DNA of 56,227 nucleotides from Muribaculaceae bacterium. Its GTDB lineage: Bacteria; Bacteroidota; Bacteroidia; Bacteroidales; Muribaculaceae. The position numbers were made by a program, and so were the translations under genes. The stretch is from NCBI GenBank assembly GCA_017547845.1, contig JAFYNZ010000037.1, forward strand, positions 1-56,227, in the 5' to 3' direction. Every line of letters starts with the position of its first letter. The stretch's first letter is position 1. Below the pieces are notes generated by a model that searched no databases, had not been told where the DNA came from, and worked only from the letters and a program-made list of their open reading frames with translations. This document shows positions 16,972-26,021 of this stretch, in pieces.

Positions 16972-17301
16972 ATGTATATCTACAATACGACATTTGTGTG
17001 TGACGATTCGCGTCTTGAAGAATTCTTGATCTGGGTAGATGCCGAGTTTATACCTGCTCTTGTGGCTACAGGCATTGCCAAAGATGCACAGCTCGCCCAT
17101 GTCTTGCCGATGAGTGAGTCGGACGAGAAGGAGGCTGCAAGTTTCTCAGTTCAAGTCAAGGTGGAGGATGCCGATGCATTGCAAGAATGGATGAAGCAGA
17201 CATTCTATCCGTCGATAGATGGTTTTGCATCACGCTTTGGCGACAAGGTGTTGTATTTTGCCACCATATTGGAGGTGCTTCCGATTAACCGCTACAACTA
17301 A
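16972..17301 (+). CDS. DUF4286 family protein
   Basis: A 109-residue soluble protein opening with [34 protein letters not shown], the usual start of DUF4286, a small ferredoxin-like (dimeric alpha-beta barrel type) family common in Bacteroidota. No catalytic residues are known. It ends 2 bp before ruvC and is very likely cotranscribed with it, an arrangement seen in related genomes. Confidence 0.85.
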   Translation: MYIYNTTFVCDDSRLEEFLIWVDAEFIPALVATGIAKDAQLAHVLPMSESDEKEAASFSVQVKVEDADALQEWMKQTFYPSIDGFASRFGDKVLYFATILEVLPINRYN

Positions 17302-17303
17302 AT

Positions 17304-17873
17304 ATGTCAGCAGACTACGACAAGATAATACTCGGCATTGACCCCGGCACGAATGTGATGGGCTATGGAGTGCTGGGCATCAAGGGTAAGAAGCCGGAGA
17401 TGATTGTCATGGGTGTGATCAAACTCAATAAGATTGGTGACCACTACCTGCGTCTGCATCGCATCTATGAACGAGTGTCGGGTCTTGTGGCACAATATCT
17501 ACCCGATGAGATGGCTGTCGAAGCCCCATTCTTTGGAAAGAACGTCCAGTCGATGCTGAAGTTGGGTAGAGCTCAAGGCGTGGCTATCGCTGCTGCATTG
17601 TCGAGAGACGTGCCTATCGCCGAGTATGCACCATTGTCGGTGAAACAAGCGATTACGGGCAGCGGTGCTGCAAGTAAGGAGCAGGTGGCAAATATGCTCA
17701 AGCGACTTCTCAATATCTCCGACGATAAAATGCCGAGTCTGCTTGATGCTACCGATGCATTGGCTGTCGCGTTGACTCACTTCTATGAGAGCAGTAAACC
17801 TCAACTGCCTAAGGGACCTAAGTCGTGGGAACAATTTATAGCGCAAAATCCCGATAAGATAGTCAAGCGTTAG
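17304..17873 (+). CDS. ruvC: Crossover junction endodeoxyribonuclease RuvC
   Basis: Resolves Holliday junctions during homologous recombination with RuvA and RuvB. The RNase H-like fold shows all four acidic catalytic residues: Asp13 in GIDPGT, Glu73 in MAVEAPFFG, and Asp148 and Asp151 in [14 protein letters not shown]. The junction-binding [17 protein letters not shown] helix is present. The 189-residue length is normal. It is cotranscribed with the DUF4286 gene. Confidence 0.95.
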   Translation: MSADYDKIILGIDPGTNVMGYGVLGIKGKKPEMIVMGVIKLNKIGDHYLRLHRIYERVSGLVAQYLPDEMAVEAPFFGKNVQSMLKLGRAQGVAIAAALSRDVPIAEYAPLSVKQAITGSGAASKEQVANMLKRLLNISDDKMPSLLDATDALAVALTHFYESSKPQLPKGPKSWEQFIAQNPDKIVKR

Positions 17874-17908
17874 AAGTGAAGTGTCGCATTCGACTATGAC
17901 ATAAAGCA

Positions 17909-17939
17909 ATGGCGAGCAACTCTCAGAGATGCCCGCCAT
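17909..17939. terminator. Hairpin between convergent ruvC and cysteine desulfidase genes
   Basis: A 15-bp stem (ATGGCG... with ...CGCCAT) with two mismatches and a 3-nt loop separates the convergent genes. It probably works as a terminator, although no strong T tract is present. Confidence 0.45.
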
Positions 17940-17968
17940 CGTTTCGTTATGACATGTGTCGTTGATGC

Positions 17969-19252
17969 TTATTTGCAAGTCATGATTTTGAGCACAAGTT
18001 TGTCGGTTTCAGTCATTGCGTCACGGCCGATAGAGGTGAGGTTTTGGATTGACTGGTCGACATCGTCGGCGATGATACCTTCGGCTGATGTTACGCACTT
18101 GTTGTTCATAGCCAACATAGCCGAGAGCATAGCGGTAGAAACACCACTTGAAACCTTCATTGCGCAAGATGGCTTAGCACCGTCGCAGAGCATACCTGTG
18201 AGGTTGGCCACCATATTCTTGATTGCTGCACACACTTCGTTGTAGCCGCCACCCATGAGGTAAACGAGTGCACTTGAAGCACCTGTCGAAGCTACTACGC
18301 AACCACACAATGCCGAGAGACGGCCGAGGCTTTGCTTGATGTAGATGCTTGTGAGGTGAGAAAGAGTGAGGGCGCGGATAGTCTGCTCTTCAGTCGCGTT
18401 GATATCTTCAGCGTAGCTCACAACAGGCATAGTCGCAGTGATACCTTGGTTGCCCGAACCTGAGTTTGACATTACAGGAATCATAGCACCAGCCATACGA
18501 GCATCGCAAGCAGCAGATGTGTAGGCAATCATGTGGCTCATAGGGTTGTCACCGATGAGGCTCTTGCCGTTGTTGCGGATAGTGCTACCGAGAGAGTGGC
18601 CATAGTTGCCTTCGAATGCTTGAAGCGCAGCGGCCTTGTTGAGGCGTTTTGCTTCGAGGATAAATTCGATCTCTTCAAGGGGTGACTCCATAGCAAATTC
18701 CCACACAGTGGCGAGGTTGAGACGGATATCGTTGTCGGTATCGACAGCTGCATCTTCACCGATCTCTTTAGAGAGCAACACTTCGTCGTTTTTAGAAAGG
18801 TGAACGAAATTGGTGTGTGCCACAGAGATGACAGCTTTAGCCGATTCGATGCCGTCGATAGCAGTCACTTCGATGTGGAGTTTAGATGGTGCGTTCTCGT
18901 TGAGAGTGATTTTGATTGCACCACTATCGATGTAGCGTTTGCCGTTTTCTACAGCTTCAGGGCAAACGTCTTTAAGCACCTCAAGTTGATACTCAGATTT
19001 ACCGATAGTAGCACCTAAAGCGATAGCGATAGGAAGACCGATCATACCTGTGCCCGGGATACCTACGCCCATGGCATTCTTGAGAACATTGCTACTGAGA
19101 GCTACATTAATTTGCTGAGGCAAGGTGCCGAGCAATTCAGTGGCTTTAGCCACACACAACGCTACTGCTACCGGTTCTGTACAGCCGATTGCAGGAACGA
19201 CTTCGCGCTTAATCAATGAGATGATTTCGTCTCTTTGTGTTTTTGGTATCAT
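17969..19252 (-). CDS. L-cysteine desulfidase family protein (YhaM/CyuA-like)
   Basis: Related to the iron-sulfur L-cysteine desulfidases (UPF0597, serine dehydratase alpha-like), which split cysteine to pyruvate, ammonia and sulfide. Seen: EVVPAIGCTEPVAVALCVAKA with the likely cluster Cys, SSNVLKNAMGVGIPGTGM, and the SGSGNQGITATMPVV motif; further cysteines occur in ALCGCVVAS and NLTGMLCDGAK. Length 427 is typical. It is last in a thymidine kinase-homocysteine methyltransferase-desulfidase series with gaps of 6 and 13 bp, so it is probably cotranscribed. The sulfur-amino-acid theme with its neighbour is consistent. Confidence 0.87.
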   Translation of the reverse strand: MIPKTQRDEIISLIKREVVPAIGCTEPVAVALCVAKATELLGTLPQQINVALSSNVLKNAMGVGIPGTGMIGLPIAIALGATIGKSEYQLEVLKDVCPEAVENGKRYIDSGAIKITLNENAPSKLHIEVTAIDGIESAKAVISVAHTNFVHLSKNDEVLLSKEIGEDAAVDTDNDIRLNLATVWEFAMESPLEEIEFILEAKRLNKAAALQAFEGNYGHSLGSTIRNNGKSLIGDNPMSHMIAYTSAACDARMAGAMIPVMSNSGSGNQGITATMPVVSYAEDINATEEQTIRALTLSHLTSIYIKQSLGRLSALCGCVVASTGASSALVYLMGGGYNEVCAAIKNMVANLTGMLCDGAKPSCAMKVSSGVSTAMLSAMLAMNNKCVTSAEGIIADDVDQSIQNLTSIGRDAMTETDKLVLKIMTCK

Positions 19253-19265
19253 ATTATATAAAGTT

Positions 19266-20186
19266 TTAATTGTTTTCTGTTGATATTATTCTTGGGGAGC
19301 AATTGAGAGCCGACTTTGAGATGGCTTTGATGTGTCCCGGTGTTGAGCCACAGCAACCACCGATAATGTTGATGCGACCTTCTGCAATCAATGGTGCCAA
19401 TGTGCGTGCCATTGCCTCCGGGCTGTCGGGGTATTTACCATCGCTGTCGGGTAGACCGGCATTAGGGTAGACCATAAGAGCACAAGGCAGGTCATCATAA
19501 TATCCGATTTCGTCGACGAGTGATGCTGCTCCGTTGCCGCAATTCAGTCCAAACGCTGCGATAGGGTATTTGCGAGCCAAAGCTTTTATCTCTTCGCGCG
19601 ACTGCTTCATGACGGTCTGTCCTTGGTTGTCGACATGTACTGACAACATCACCGATACCGGTTTCTGAATTGCTTTGATTTCTTCGAATATCTTGTCCAA
19701 CACTGCGTCTGCCCACACGATGTCGATGACTGTCTCCAAGAGCAAAATGTCGACATTGCAATCGAACAAAGTCCTGACTTGCTGAAGGTGGAGCATCATG
19801 CAATCGTCTGCCTGTTCCGCTGATGGCGATACCGGACCAATGCTTCCTGCGACATAGACCTTGCGGTCGGGGTGGGAGAGCATATAGTCATCGGCAACCT
19901 TGCGAGCTATGCTTGCAGATGCCTTGCAGGCAGAGTTGGCGATTATGAGATTATCGTGGGCGGGTGCTAATTGGTTGATATTAAATGTATTGGTGCAGAT
20001 GATGTCGGCTCCTGCGTTAAGAAAACTTCGATGAATGTCGGCAATGAAGTCGGGATTGCTCTCTGAGAGCGATTCGATAGCGAGACATGAATTAGGAGTG
20101 CAATTATCATGCGATAGCTGATGGTGCTCAAGAATAGTTGAGCCCATGCCTCCATCGAGAATCCATATCTTTTGGCCGAAATTCAT
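19266..20186 (-). CDS. Homocysteine S-methyltransferase family protein
   Basis: A stand-alone homocysteine-binding barrel like that of MmuM or the first domain of MetH. It opens with ILDGGMGSTILEHH; zinc-thiolate ligands are the Cys in FGLNCGNG and the pair in GGCCGSTPGH. It transfers a methyl group to homocysteine to make methionine; the donor (S-methylmethionine or other) cannot be told from sequence. The 306-residue length fits the single-domain form. It lies 6 bp after thymidine kinase and 13 bp before the cysteine desulfidase. Confidence 0.9.
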   Translation of the reverse strand: MNFGQKIWILDGGMGSTILEHHQLSHDNCTPNSCLAIESLSESNPDFIADIHRSFLNAGADIICTNTFNINQLAPAHDNLIIANSACKASASIARKVADDYMLSHPDRKVYVAGSIGPVSPSAEQADDCMMLHLQQVRTLFDCNVDILLLETVIDIVWADAVLDKIFEEIKAIQKPVSVMLSVHVDNQGQTVMKQSREEIKALARKYPIAAFGLNCGNGAASLVDEIGYYDDLPCALMVYPNAGLPDSDGKYPDSPEAMARTLAPLIAEGRINIIGGCCGSTPGHIKAISKSALNCSPRIISTENN

Positions 20187-20192
20187 AGTCGA

Positions 20193-20819
20193 TTATTTGT
20201 CAAATGGGAGACTGTTGCGGTCGGAGTGCTCGATGCGCTTATTGCGCCAACATTTGCGACAGACAGCGATGTATCGGTCGTTGCCACCGATTTCGACCTG
20301 CTCACCGACGGTGATGATGTCGCCGTTGGAATCGATACGCGCGTTGACGATAGTCTTTCTGCCGCATGAGCAGGTAGACTTGATTTCGTCAATCGTATCG
20401 GCTATCTCAAACAAGCGTCGCGAACCTTCAAACATCTTGGTCTGGAAGTCGGTGCGAAGACCATAGCAGATGACATTGCAACCGAAATCGTCGACTACTT
20501 GTGAGAGTTGGTCGACTTGCTCTGCTTGAAGGAATTGAGCTTCATCGATGAGTAGCCACTCAGGAATGTTGCTTGTCTGTTCGAAAAGCTGATTGATGAG
20601 CTCATACATATTGGTGTCGGCATAAATCCATTGGCATTCTCTTTCGATGCCAATGCGAGAGCGGATGACATTTTTCTTGTCGCGAGTGTCGACTACAGGC
20701 TTAAAGCACATGTAGGCCATGCCGCGCTCTTCGAAATTGTATGCTGTAGTGAGCAGCAATGCGGTCTTTGCAGAGCCCATTGTGCCATATCTGAAGTATA
20801 GTTTTCCTCTTCGATTCAT
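20193..20819 (-). CDS. tdk: Thymidine kinase
   Basis: Phosphorylates thymidine with ATP for nucleotide salvage. The P-loop reads FRYGTMGSAKTALLL, the catalytic Glu lies in LLIDEAQFL, and zinc-binding cysteines occur in STCSCGRKT and the C-terminal CRKCWRN. The ORF can be extended upstream to 20864, but a TATCTTTG promoter box lies inside that extension, so the start at 20819 (MNRRGKLYFRYG) is preferred, giving 208 residues. It heads a small operon with the two sulfur-amino-acid genes. Confidence 0.93.
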   Translation of the reverse strand: MNRRGKLYFRYGTMGSAKTALLLTTAYNFEERGMAYMCFKPVVDTRDKKNVIRSRIGIERECQWIYADTNMYELINQLFEQTSNIPEWLLIDEAQFLQAEQVDQLSQVVDDFGCNVICYGLRTDFQTKMFEGSRRLFEIADTIDEIKSTCSCGRKTIVNARIDSNGDIITVGEQVEIGGNDRYIAVCRKCWRNKRIEHSDRNSLPFDK

Positions 20820-20841
20820 TTCTGCGATACTAAATAAAGTG

Positions 20842-20849
20842 CAAAGATA
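20842..20849 (-). promoter_or_regulatory. Promoter -7 element of tdk; decides the start codon
   Basis: TATCTTTG on the minus strand lies 23 bp upstream of the ATG at 20819 and inside the longer ORF, which argues against the upstream start. The TTTG element is degenerate. Confidence 0.6.
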
Positions 20850-20897
20850 CTGAATTTTGGTCAATAGACCACCATAATTAGTCGCGATACTTATCGG

Positions 20898-22073
20898 CTA
20901 TTCGAAATTATCTCCCGGGGCAGAGTCATCGTCGATGGTGTGTTCGATTTTTGTTTCCGTTTTGACTGTCACATCTTTGGCTTTAGCCTCAGCGCGTTGA
21001 ATGATGTATCTGTCGTAGTAGGAGAGTATGAGTGTGGTCAACGGCAATGCTATAATCATACCCATAAAGCCCAATAGGCTACCCCATACCGATAGCGACA
21101 AAAGGATAATAGCCGGGTTGAGTCCCATGGCTTTGCCCATCACTTTTGGGGTCAACAGGAGGTCTTGTATCATCTGTACTATCATGTAGACAGCCATGCA
21201 TTGCCAGAAGATGAGCCAGAAGTCGGTGCCTGTGGTCGCTGAACTGACCAAGCAGAGTAATGCTGTGATGGGGAATGATACGGTCTGCAAGTAAGGCACA
21301 AGGTTGAGAACACCGATTCCAAGGCCGAGCAAGATGCCCATCGGCAAGTCAATGATATAGAATCCGATAGCAAACAAGATGCCCACGCATAGTGCTATCA
21401 CTGTCTGTCCGCGGAAATACCGGTTCATGGCCGACTTGATGTCGTCGATGACGCGAAACGCTTGTCGACGATGAGTTGTCGGTACCATCTGTCGAAACAT
21501 GATGCGCAACTTGTCGTAGTCAATCATTATGAAAATGATGTAAAGCACAACGATAAACCAGCTTATCATACCGATGACAAGGCTAAGGCTGGAGTTGAGA
21601 AACGACCATGAAGATGAGATGGTGTTTTTGGCTATGTTTATCCATTCTTCTTTGGTAAACAACTTGTAAATATAGTCCCAATCAATATTGTCGCGAATAA
21701 ACTGCATGACCTCGTTGGACAGGAATGGAATGGTGTGGTCGAGATGACTATACTGTCTGACCATCAATGCCATATCGCCGACTTCCTCGATGATGTAAGG
21801 TATTAGCAACCAGCCGGCTAACGCAAACGAACCGACTACTTCTATCAAGGTCAAGATGATAGGTAGATAGCGACTTTTGATTTTCATCACCTTCATGTGC
21901 CACTGCACTATTGGCTCCAATAGGTAGGCGATGACGAGTGCAACGAAAAATGGTAGAAGCACCCCTTTGAGAAGATTGAGCATGAAAAGCACAGCACCTA
22001 TAATCAAGGCTGTGAATATGATTCGAATCACCCTGTCGAAGGTGTAGGGCTGTCGTGAGGAAATCTTTGTCAT
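20898..22073 (-). CDS. AI-2E family transporter (PerM/YdiK-like)
   Basis: A polytopic inner-membrane protein of 391 residues with about eight hydrophobic segments: an N-terminal hairpin (IIFTALIIGAVLFMLNLLKGVLLPFFVALVIAYLLEPIV in two helices), then the family-typical region RYFRGQTVIALCVGILFAIGFYIIDLPMGILLGLG and VNLVPYLQTV. Members export small molecules or act as Na+/H+ antiporters; the name AI-2E reflects early work on TqsA and does not prove autoinducer transport. It has its own exact-consensus promoter. Confidence 0.9.
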   Translation of the reverse strand: MTKISSRQPYTFDRVIRIIFTALIIGAVLFMLNLLKGVLLPFFVALVIAYLLEPIVQWHMKVMKIKSRYLPIILTLIEVVGSFALAGWLLIPYIIEEVGDMALMVRQYSHLDHTIPFLSNEVMQFIRDNIDWDYIYKLFTKEEWINIAKNTISSSWSFLNSSLSLVIGMISWFIVVLYIIFIMIDYDKLRIMFRQMVPTTHRRQAFRVIDDIKSAMNRYFRGQTVIALCVGILFAIGFYIIDLPMGILLGLGIGVLNLVPYLQTVSFPITALLCLVSSATTGTDFWLIFWQCMAVYMIVQMIQDLLLTPKVMGKAMGLNPAIILLSLSVWGSLLGFMGMIIALPLTTLILSYYDRYIIQRAEAKAKDVTVKTETKIEHTIDDDSAPGDNFE

Positions 22074-22101
22074 ACGAGAATATTGCAGTCGAATAATGCT
22101 T

Positions 22102-22133
22102 CAAATTTAAGCACAATTATTAATGTGGACAAA
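22102..22133 (-). promoter_or_regulatory. Promoter of the AI-2E family gene
   Basis: Minus strand: TTTG, 20 bp, TAAATTTG. It is divergent from and adjacent to the dacB promoter. Confidence 0.75.
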
Positions 22134-22150
22134 CAAATTAGGATTTTTTT

Positions 22151-22182
22151 TTGATTATTTCGGTAGTTTGGATTAATTTTGT
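22151..22182 (+). promoter_or_regulatory. Promoter of the dacB operon
   Basis: TTTG (22151-22154), 20 bp, TAATTTTG (22175-22182). The expected transcript start near 22188 excludes most of the leader of the longer dacB ORF and supports the ATG at 22228. Confidence 0.78.
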
Positions 22183-22227
22183 GATTTAAACGTGGTGTGG
22201 ACTCAAATGACGCTACGCAGAAATGAT

Positions 22228-23451
22228 ATGAAGAAGATTCTTACAGCACTGATATGCATGCTGCTTGTGACGGTGATGGTCTATGCTCAGCCGAGCATGG
22301 ATAAGTTGCTGTCGCATAGTGGTATAGAGCGTAATAAAGTGGCTGTGATGGTGGTCGATATTAACACAGATTCAACCCTTTTGGCTCACAATATAGAAGG
22401 CCCGTTGGTGCCTGCATCTGTGATGAAAGCCATCACTATTGCCTCCACGATCTCATCGACAGGTATTGACTATCGCTACATGACTCGCATCTATATGGTA
22501 GGGTCACTTGTCGGAGAAGAACTCCAAGGCGATTTGCTAATAATCGGTGGTGGCGACCCGTCGCTCAATGCGCGAAGCGGACCACAAAGTGGCGATATCG
22601 TAGATGAATGTGTCAATGCTTTGATTCGCAAAGGAGTAAAGCGCATCACAGGCGATATAAAAGTTAATCAGACGATTTTCCCCGGCCCGGCTACCGTGCC
22701 TTCATGGGCTAAGGAGGACTTGAAATACGGATATGGCGCCGGCTGCTACGGACTAAATTTTGAGAACAATTCCTACCTCAAAGGTTCTCAGTCATATTCG
22801 ATGTCCAATCCTGCGGCAACATTATCGAGACGCATCAAGGAGGCTTGTGCAGAGCGTGGCGTGACATTTGAAGCGAAGCAGAACGATGCCGAAGGCCAGC
22901 GCACCTTGTTGCTTGAGCATCGCTCGGCCACTATCGACGAGATAATGCGTCACTGCATGCAAGTCAGCGACAATCTTTATGCCGAGACTCTTCTGCGTAC
23001 ATTGGCTCTTTCCAAAGGGGAGGAGGCATCGACGCAAAACGGCATTGCGATAGAGAAAGAAATGTGGCGTGCTCATGGACTTGATTTTAAGGGTGTTACA
23101 CTCATTGACGGCTCCGGTCTTAGCCGTAGCAATCGCATGACAGCCAAGTTTTTGGCCGGAGTGCTTAAACACGCAAGCGACAATGCCGACTATGCTTCAT
23201 TCTTCCCGTTGGCGGGACAAGAGGGGACGTTGGCAAAATTTCTTAAGGACACACCTCTGGATAGTTATATAGCGTTAAAGACAGGCAGCATGCGTGGCAT
23301 CCAATGCTATGCCGGCTATATGCTTGACGATGATTATGTGCCGACCCACGTCGTGGTGATGATGATAAACGATTTCACTTGCGACCGTAGCACGGTGCGA
23401 AGCTTGTGTGAAGAAGTGTTACTTGAGGTGTTTAACAATTCAAACAATTAA
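22228..23451 (+). CDS. dacB: D-alanyl-D-alanine carboxypeptidase/endopeptidase (PBP4-type DacB)
   Basis: Trims D-Ala from, and cuts cross-links in, peptidoglycan in the periplasm. An uncleaved signal or Sec signal peptide covers MKKILTALICMLLVTVMVYAQ. Penicillin-binding motifs are present: Ser64-x-x-Lys67 in PASVMKA, SDN in QVSDNLYAE, and KTG in ALKTGSMRG. The GGGDPSL motif is typical of the S13 family. The start at 22228 is chosen for the signal peptide and the promoter position. It leads a series of six close-packed genes ending at 28411. Confidence 0.92.
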   Translation: MKKILTALICMLLVTVMVYAQPSMDKLLSHSGIERNKVAVMVVDINTDSTLLAHNIEGPLVPASVMKAITIASTISSTGIDYRYMTRIYMVGSLVGEELQGDLLIIGGGDPSLNARSGPQSGDIVDECVNALIRKGVKRITGDIKVNQTIFPGPATVPSWAKEDLKYGYGAGCYGLNFENNSYLKGSQSYSMSNPAATLSRRIKEACAERGVTFEAKQNDAEGQRTLLLEHRSATIDEIMRHCMQVSDNLYAETLLRTLALSKGEEASTQNGIAIEKEMWRAHGLDFKGVTLIDGSGLSRSNRMTAKFLAGVLKHASDNADYASFFPLAGQEGTLAKFLKDTPLDSYIALKTGSMRGIQCYAGYMLDDDYVPTHVVVMMINDFTCDRSTVRSLCEEVLLEVFNNSNN

Positions 23452-23454
23452 TTT

Positions 23455-24372
23455 ATGGATAGACAGGAACTCAAACATTTACTCAATATCCTTTACGAGA
23501 TGGAGGGCTTGACCGATATGGCTATCCGTCGAGATGAGGAGACTCCGGAAGGTATTTTCCGACTGATTGCCCAAAAGGCACAGTGTGTGTCGGAAATCAC
23601 ATCATCGTGGTCTGTTGCAGATGATGGCGAAGCCGATCTCGGTTGTGCAGACTATAGTATCAATGAAGCAGAAGAACCGTCTGACGAATTGGAAACTTCT
23701 GCCCTTGAGTCACATTTAGACGAGTCGGAAGCACCGATTGAAGAGCCTCAGAAGGAAGAATCTGAGACACTCGAGTCGCCTTTGTTTGTCGGTGTTAATG
23801 ATGCAGAACCTGACGATGATATAGATGTGGAATTTGTCTACGGCGATGACGAAGATGCTGCTGAAGATGTGTCTGCAGAGCAAATGTCGTCTGAGCAACC
23901 TCAAGAAGATGAGCAAGGCTCTGAAGAGGAATCGATGATAGACTCGCAGATGTCGACACTTTTCGATGCTTCTGCCTTTGACGATGATGACGATGACGAC
24001 GAGGAAGATGAGGGCAGTGAAGAAGATGTGTGCTACGATGCCACCGACGATGAAGAGGTCCTTGATGAAGAGCCTTCGGAAGAAGATGGCGACTTCTTGG
24101 CATCTTACACCGATGCGTCTCACTCGGTCGATGTCTCAGATCGTCCCGATATACGCCGAATGTTCTCAGTCAACGACCGCTATCGTTTCCGTAGAGAACT
24201 GTTCAGTAATAGCGAAGTAGACTTTGTCGACAATCTCAACCTCGTGCAAGCCATGAGTTGCTACGAAGATGCCGAGGACTATTTCTACAACGATCTTCAG
24301 TGGGATAAGGAGTTTGAAGAAGTCGTTGAGTTTATGAGCATAATTTACAGATACTTTAATTCGACACGATAA
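23455..24372 (+). CDS. Highly acidic conserved-type protein, function unknown
   Basis: 305 residues in three parts: an N-terminal helical segment (MDRQELKHLLNILYEMEG), a long Asp/Glu-rich low-complexity middle (about residues 60-215, including runs of six or more acidic residues), and a C-terminal helical domain (MFSVNDRYRFRRELFSNSEVDFVDNLNL). No signal peptide, so probably cytoplasmic. It starts 3 bp after dacB and its stop abuts the rsmI start, which makes cotranscription near certain. The acidic middle may be disordered. I do not recognise a named family. Confidence 0.75.
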   Translation: MDRQELKHLLNILYEMEGLTDMAIRRDEETPEGIFRLIAQKAQCVSEITSSWSVADDGEADLGCADYSINEAEEPSDELETSALESHLDESEAPIEEPQKEESETLESPLFVGVNDAEPDDDIDVEFVYGDDEDAAEDVSAEQMSSEQPQEDEQGSEEESMIDSQMSTLFDASAFDDDDDDDEEDEGSEEDVCYDATDDEEVLDEEPSEEDGDFLASYTDASHSVDVSDRPDIRRMFSVNDRYRFRRELFSNSEVDFVDNLNLVQAMSCYEDAEDYFYNDLQWDKEFEEVVEFMSIIYRYFNSTR

Positions 24373-25086
24373 ATGAGTGGAAAATTGTATATAGTGCCTA
24401 CACCGGTGGGCAACCTTGAAGATATCACGATGCGCGCCATCAGAGTGCTCAAAGAGGTCGATGTCATCTTGGCAGAAGACACTCGCACAAGTGGCGTGCT
24501 TCTGAAGCACTTTGATATCCACACTCCGATGCAGAGCCACCACAAGTTTAACGAGCATGAAAGTGTGCTTCGTGTGGCTGATAGACTTGAGGCAGGACAG
24601 AATTTTGCACTCATCTCTGATGCCGGCACACCCGGCATCTCCGACCCGGGCTTTATGCTGTCGCGCGAATGTCGTCGCCGTGGCATAGTAGTAGAGTGTC
24701 TGCCGGGAGCGACAGCATTTGTTCCGGCGTTGGTCGACTCTGGACTGCCATGCGACCGATTTGTCTTCGAAGGCTTTCTGCCACCCAAGAAAGGCCGTGC
24801 GACTCGCCTCGAACTGTTGGCTCAAGACTCACGCACCATTATAATATATGAGTCACCCAAGCGTCTCGAACGCACTCTTCGCCAGCTTGCCGAAGCGATG
24901 GGAGAGGAGCGTAATGCTTCGGTGTGTCGCGAGATATCAAAACTCCATGAAACTATCCATCATGGCACTCTCGGCGAGTTGTCGCAACATTTCGCTGCGA
25001 ACCAAGCCAAGGGTGAGATTGTTGTCATAGTTGAGGGCAACACAGCCAAAAAGTCGAAGGATAGAGACGAAGATACAGATAATTAA
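24373..25086 (+). CDS. rsmI: 16S rRNA (cytidine-1402 2'-O)-methyltransferase
   Basis: Methylates the ribose of C1402 in 16S rRNA, fine-tuning the decoding centre, with S-adenosylmethionine as donor. Family signatures are clear: LYIVPTPVGNLEDITMRAIR, LAEDTRTSGVLLKHF, ALISDAGTPGISDPGF and LPGATAFVPALVDSGLP. Length 237 is slightly short of some homologs but complete. The ATG immediately follows the previous stop codon, indicating translational coupling. Confidence 0.94.
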   Translation: MSGKLYIVPTPVGNLEDITMRAIRVLKEVDVILAEDTRTSGVLLKHFDIHTPMQSHHKFNEHESVLRVADRLEAGQNFALISDAGTPGISDPGFMLSRECRRRGIVVECLPGATAFVPALVDSGLPCDRFVFEGFLPPKKGRATRLELLAQDSRTIIIYESPKRLERTLRQLAEAMGEERNASVCREISKLHETIHHGTLGELSQHFAANQAKGEIVVIVEGNTAKKSKDRDEDTDN

Positions 25087-25101
25087 CTGAAAATCAATAT
25101 A

Positions 25102-25971
25102 ATGATGAAAAAGATTTTTTTGACATTCGGAATTGCAGCGATGATGTTCGCTTCATGTTCAACGCCTGCTGAAAACGACAACGCAGACTCGTTGAGAATT
25201 GCAAATCTCTCAGACGAATTGCAACGTGCCACAGACTACAAGGATTCTCTTCTCCTCTTGATGGACGATATCTATCAAGGCATGGATCAAATCAACCAGC
25301 AAGAAGGTCTCCTCAACAACCTCAGTGCTTCAGGCGATAATGCCAATCGTCGCGAAGAAATCCGCCAAAACCTCGAAGTTATTCGTCAAAAATTGCGCAC
25401 CAATCGCGAACTCCTCGTTCAAATGGAGAAGAAACTCGCTGCTTCCAACGACAAGAATGGTCTGCTCGCTAAGACTATCGAGAATCTAAAGTCGCAGATT
25501 GCTTCTCAAGAGACTCACATCGCTCAACTCAACACCGAACTTCAGTCGGCTCGCACTCAAATTGCTCAGCTCAACGAAGAGGTGGCTGAAACTAAGGAGC
25601 AGATGGAAATCGAGACTGCTGAAAAGGAAAAGGCTCAGCAGGAGGTGGTCGAAACTACCAACCAACTTAACCGTGTATACTATGCTATCGGTACAAATAA
25701 GGAGTTGAAAAACAAGGGCCTTATCTCAAAGAAATTCCTCAGCAAGACAAAGGTGCTTGATGGCGAATTTGATGCTACATATTTCACTCCTGTCGACAAG
25801 CGCAACTTTATCGAAGTTCCTTGCAACAACAAGAGCGTTAAGCTTTGGACCAACCACCCTGACGGCTCTTACGAAATCATCGAAAACGGCAACAAGACTA
25901 AGACTATCAAGATTCTTGATCCTGAAAAGTTCTGGAGCGTATCCAACCACCTAATCATTCAAATCGGATAA
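25102..25971 (+). CDS. Coiled-coil lipoprotein
   Basis: Lipid Cys19 (MMFASCSTP) followed by a long coiled coil (about residues 30-195) rich in Gln, Glu, Asn and Leu heptads, then a beta-rich C-terminal domain (VYYAIGTNKELKNKGLIS... FIEVPCNNKSVKLW). Similar Bacteroidota proteins have been annotated as Cbp1-type collagen-binding adhesins; the resemblance here is from memory of the family pattern and adhesion is unproven. It is in the dacB operon, 15 bp after rsmI. An outer-membrane or periplasmic location is likely. Confidence 0.7.
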   Translation: MMKKIFLTFGIAAMMFASCSTPAENDNADSLRIANLSDELQRATDYKDSLLLLMDDIYQGMDQINQQEGLLNNLSASGDNANRREEIRQNLEVIRQKLRTNRELLVQMEKKLAASNDKNGLLAKTIENLKSQIASQETHIAQLNTELQSARTQIAQLNEEVAETKEQMEIETAEKEKAQQEVVETTNQLNRVYYAIGTNKELKNKGLISKKFLSKTKVLDGEFDATYFTPVDKRNFIEVPCNNKSVKLWTNHPDGSYEIIENGNKTKTIKILDPEKFWSVSNHLIIQIG

Positions 25972-26021
25972 TAATAGTTCAGGAATCTTCTATAAATGTA
26001 GTGATTTGTGAATTTTTAGGT

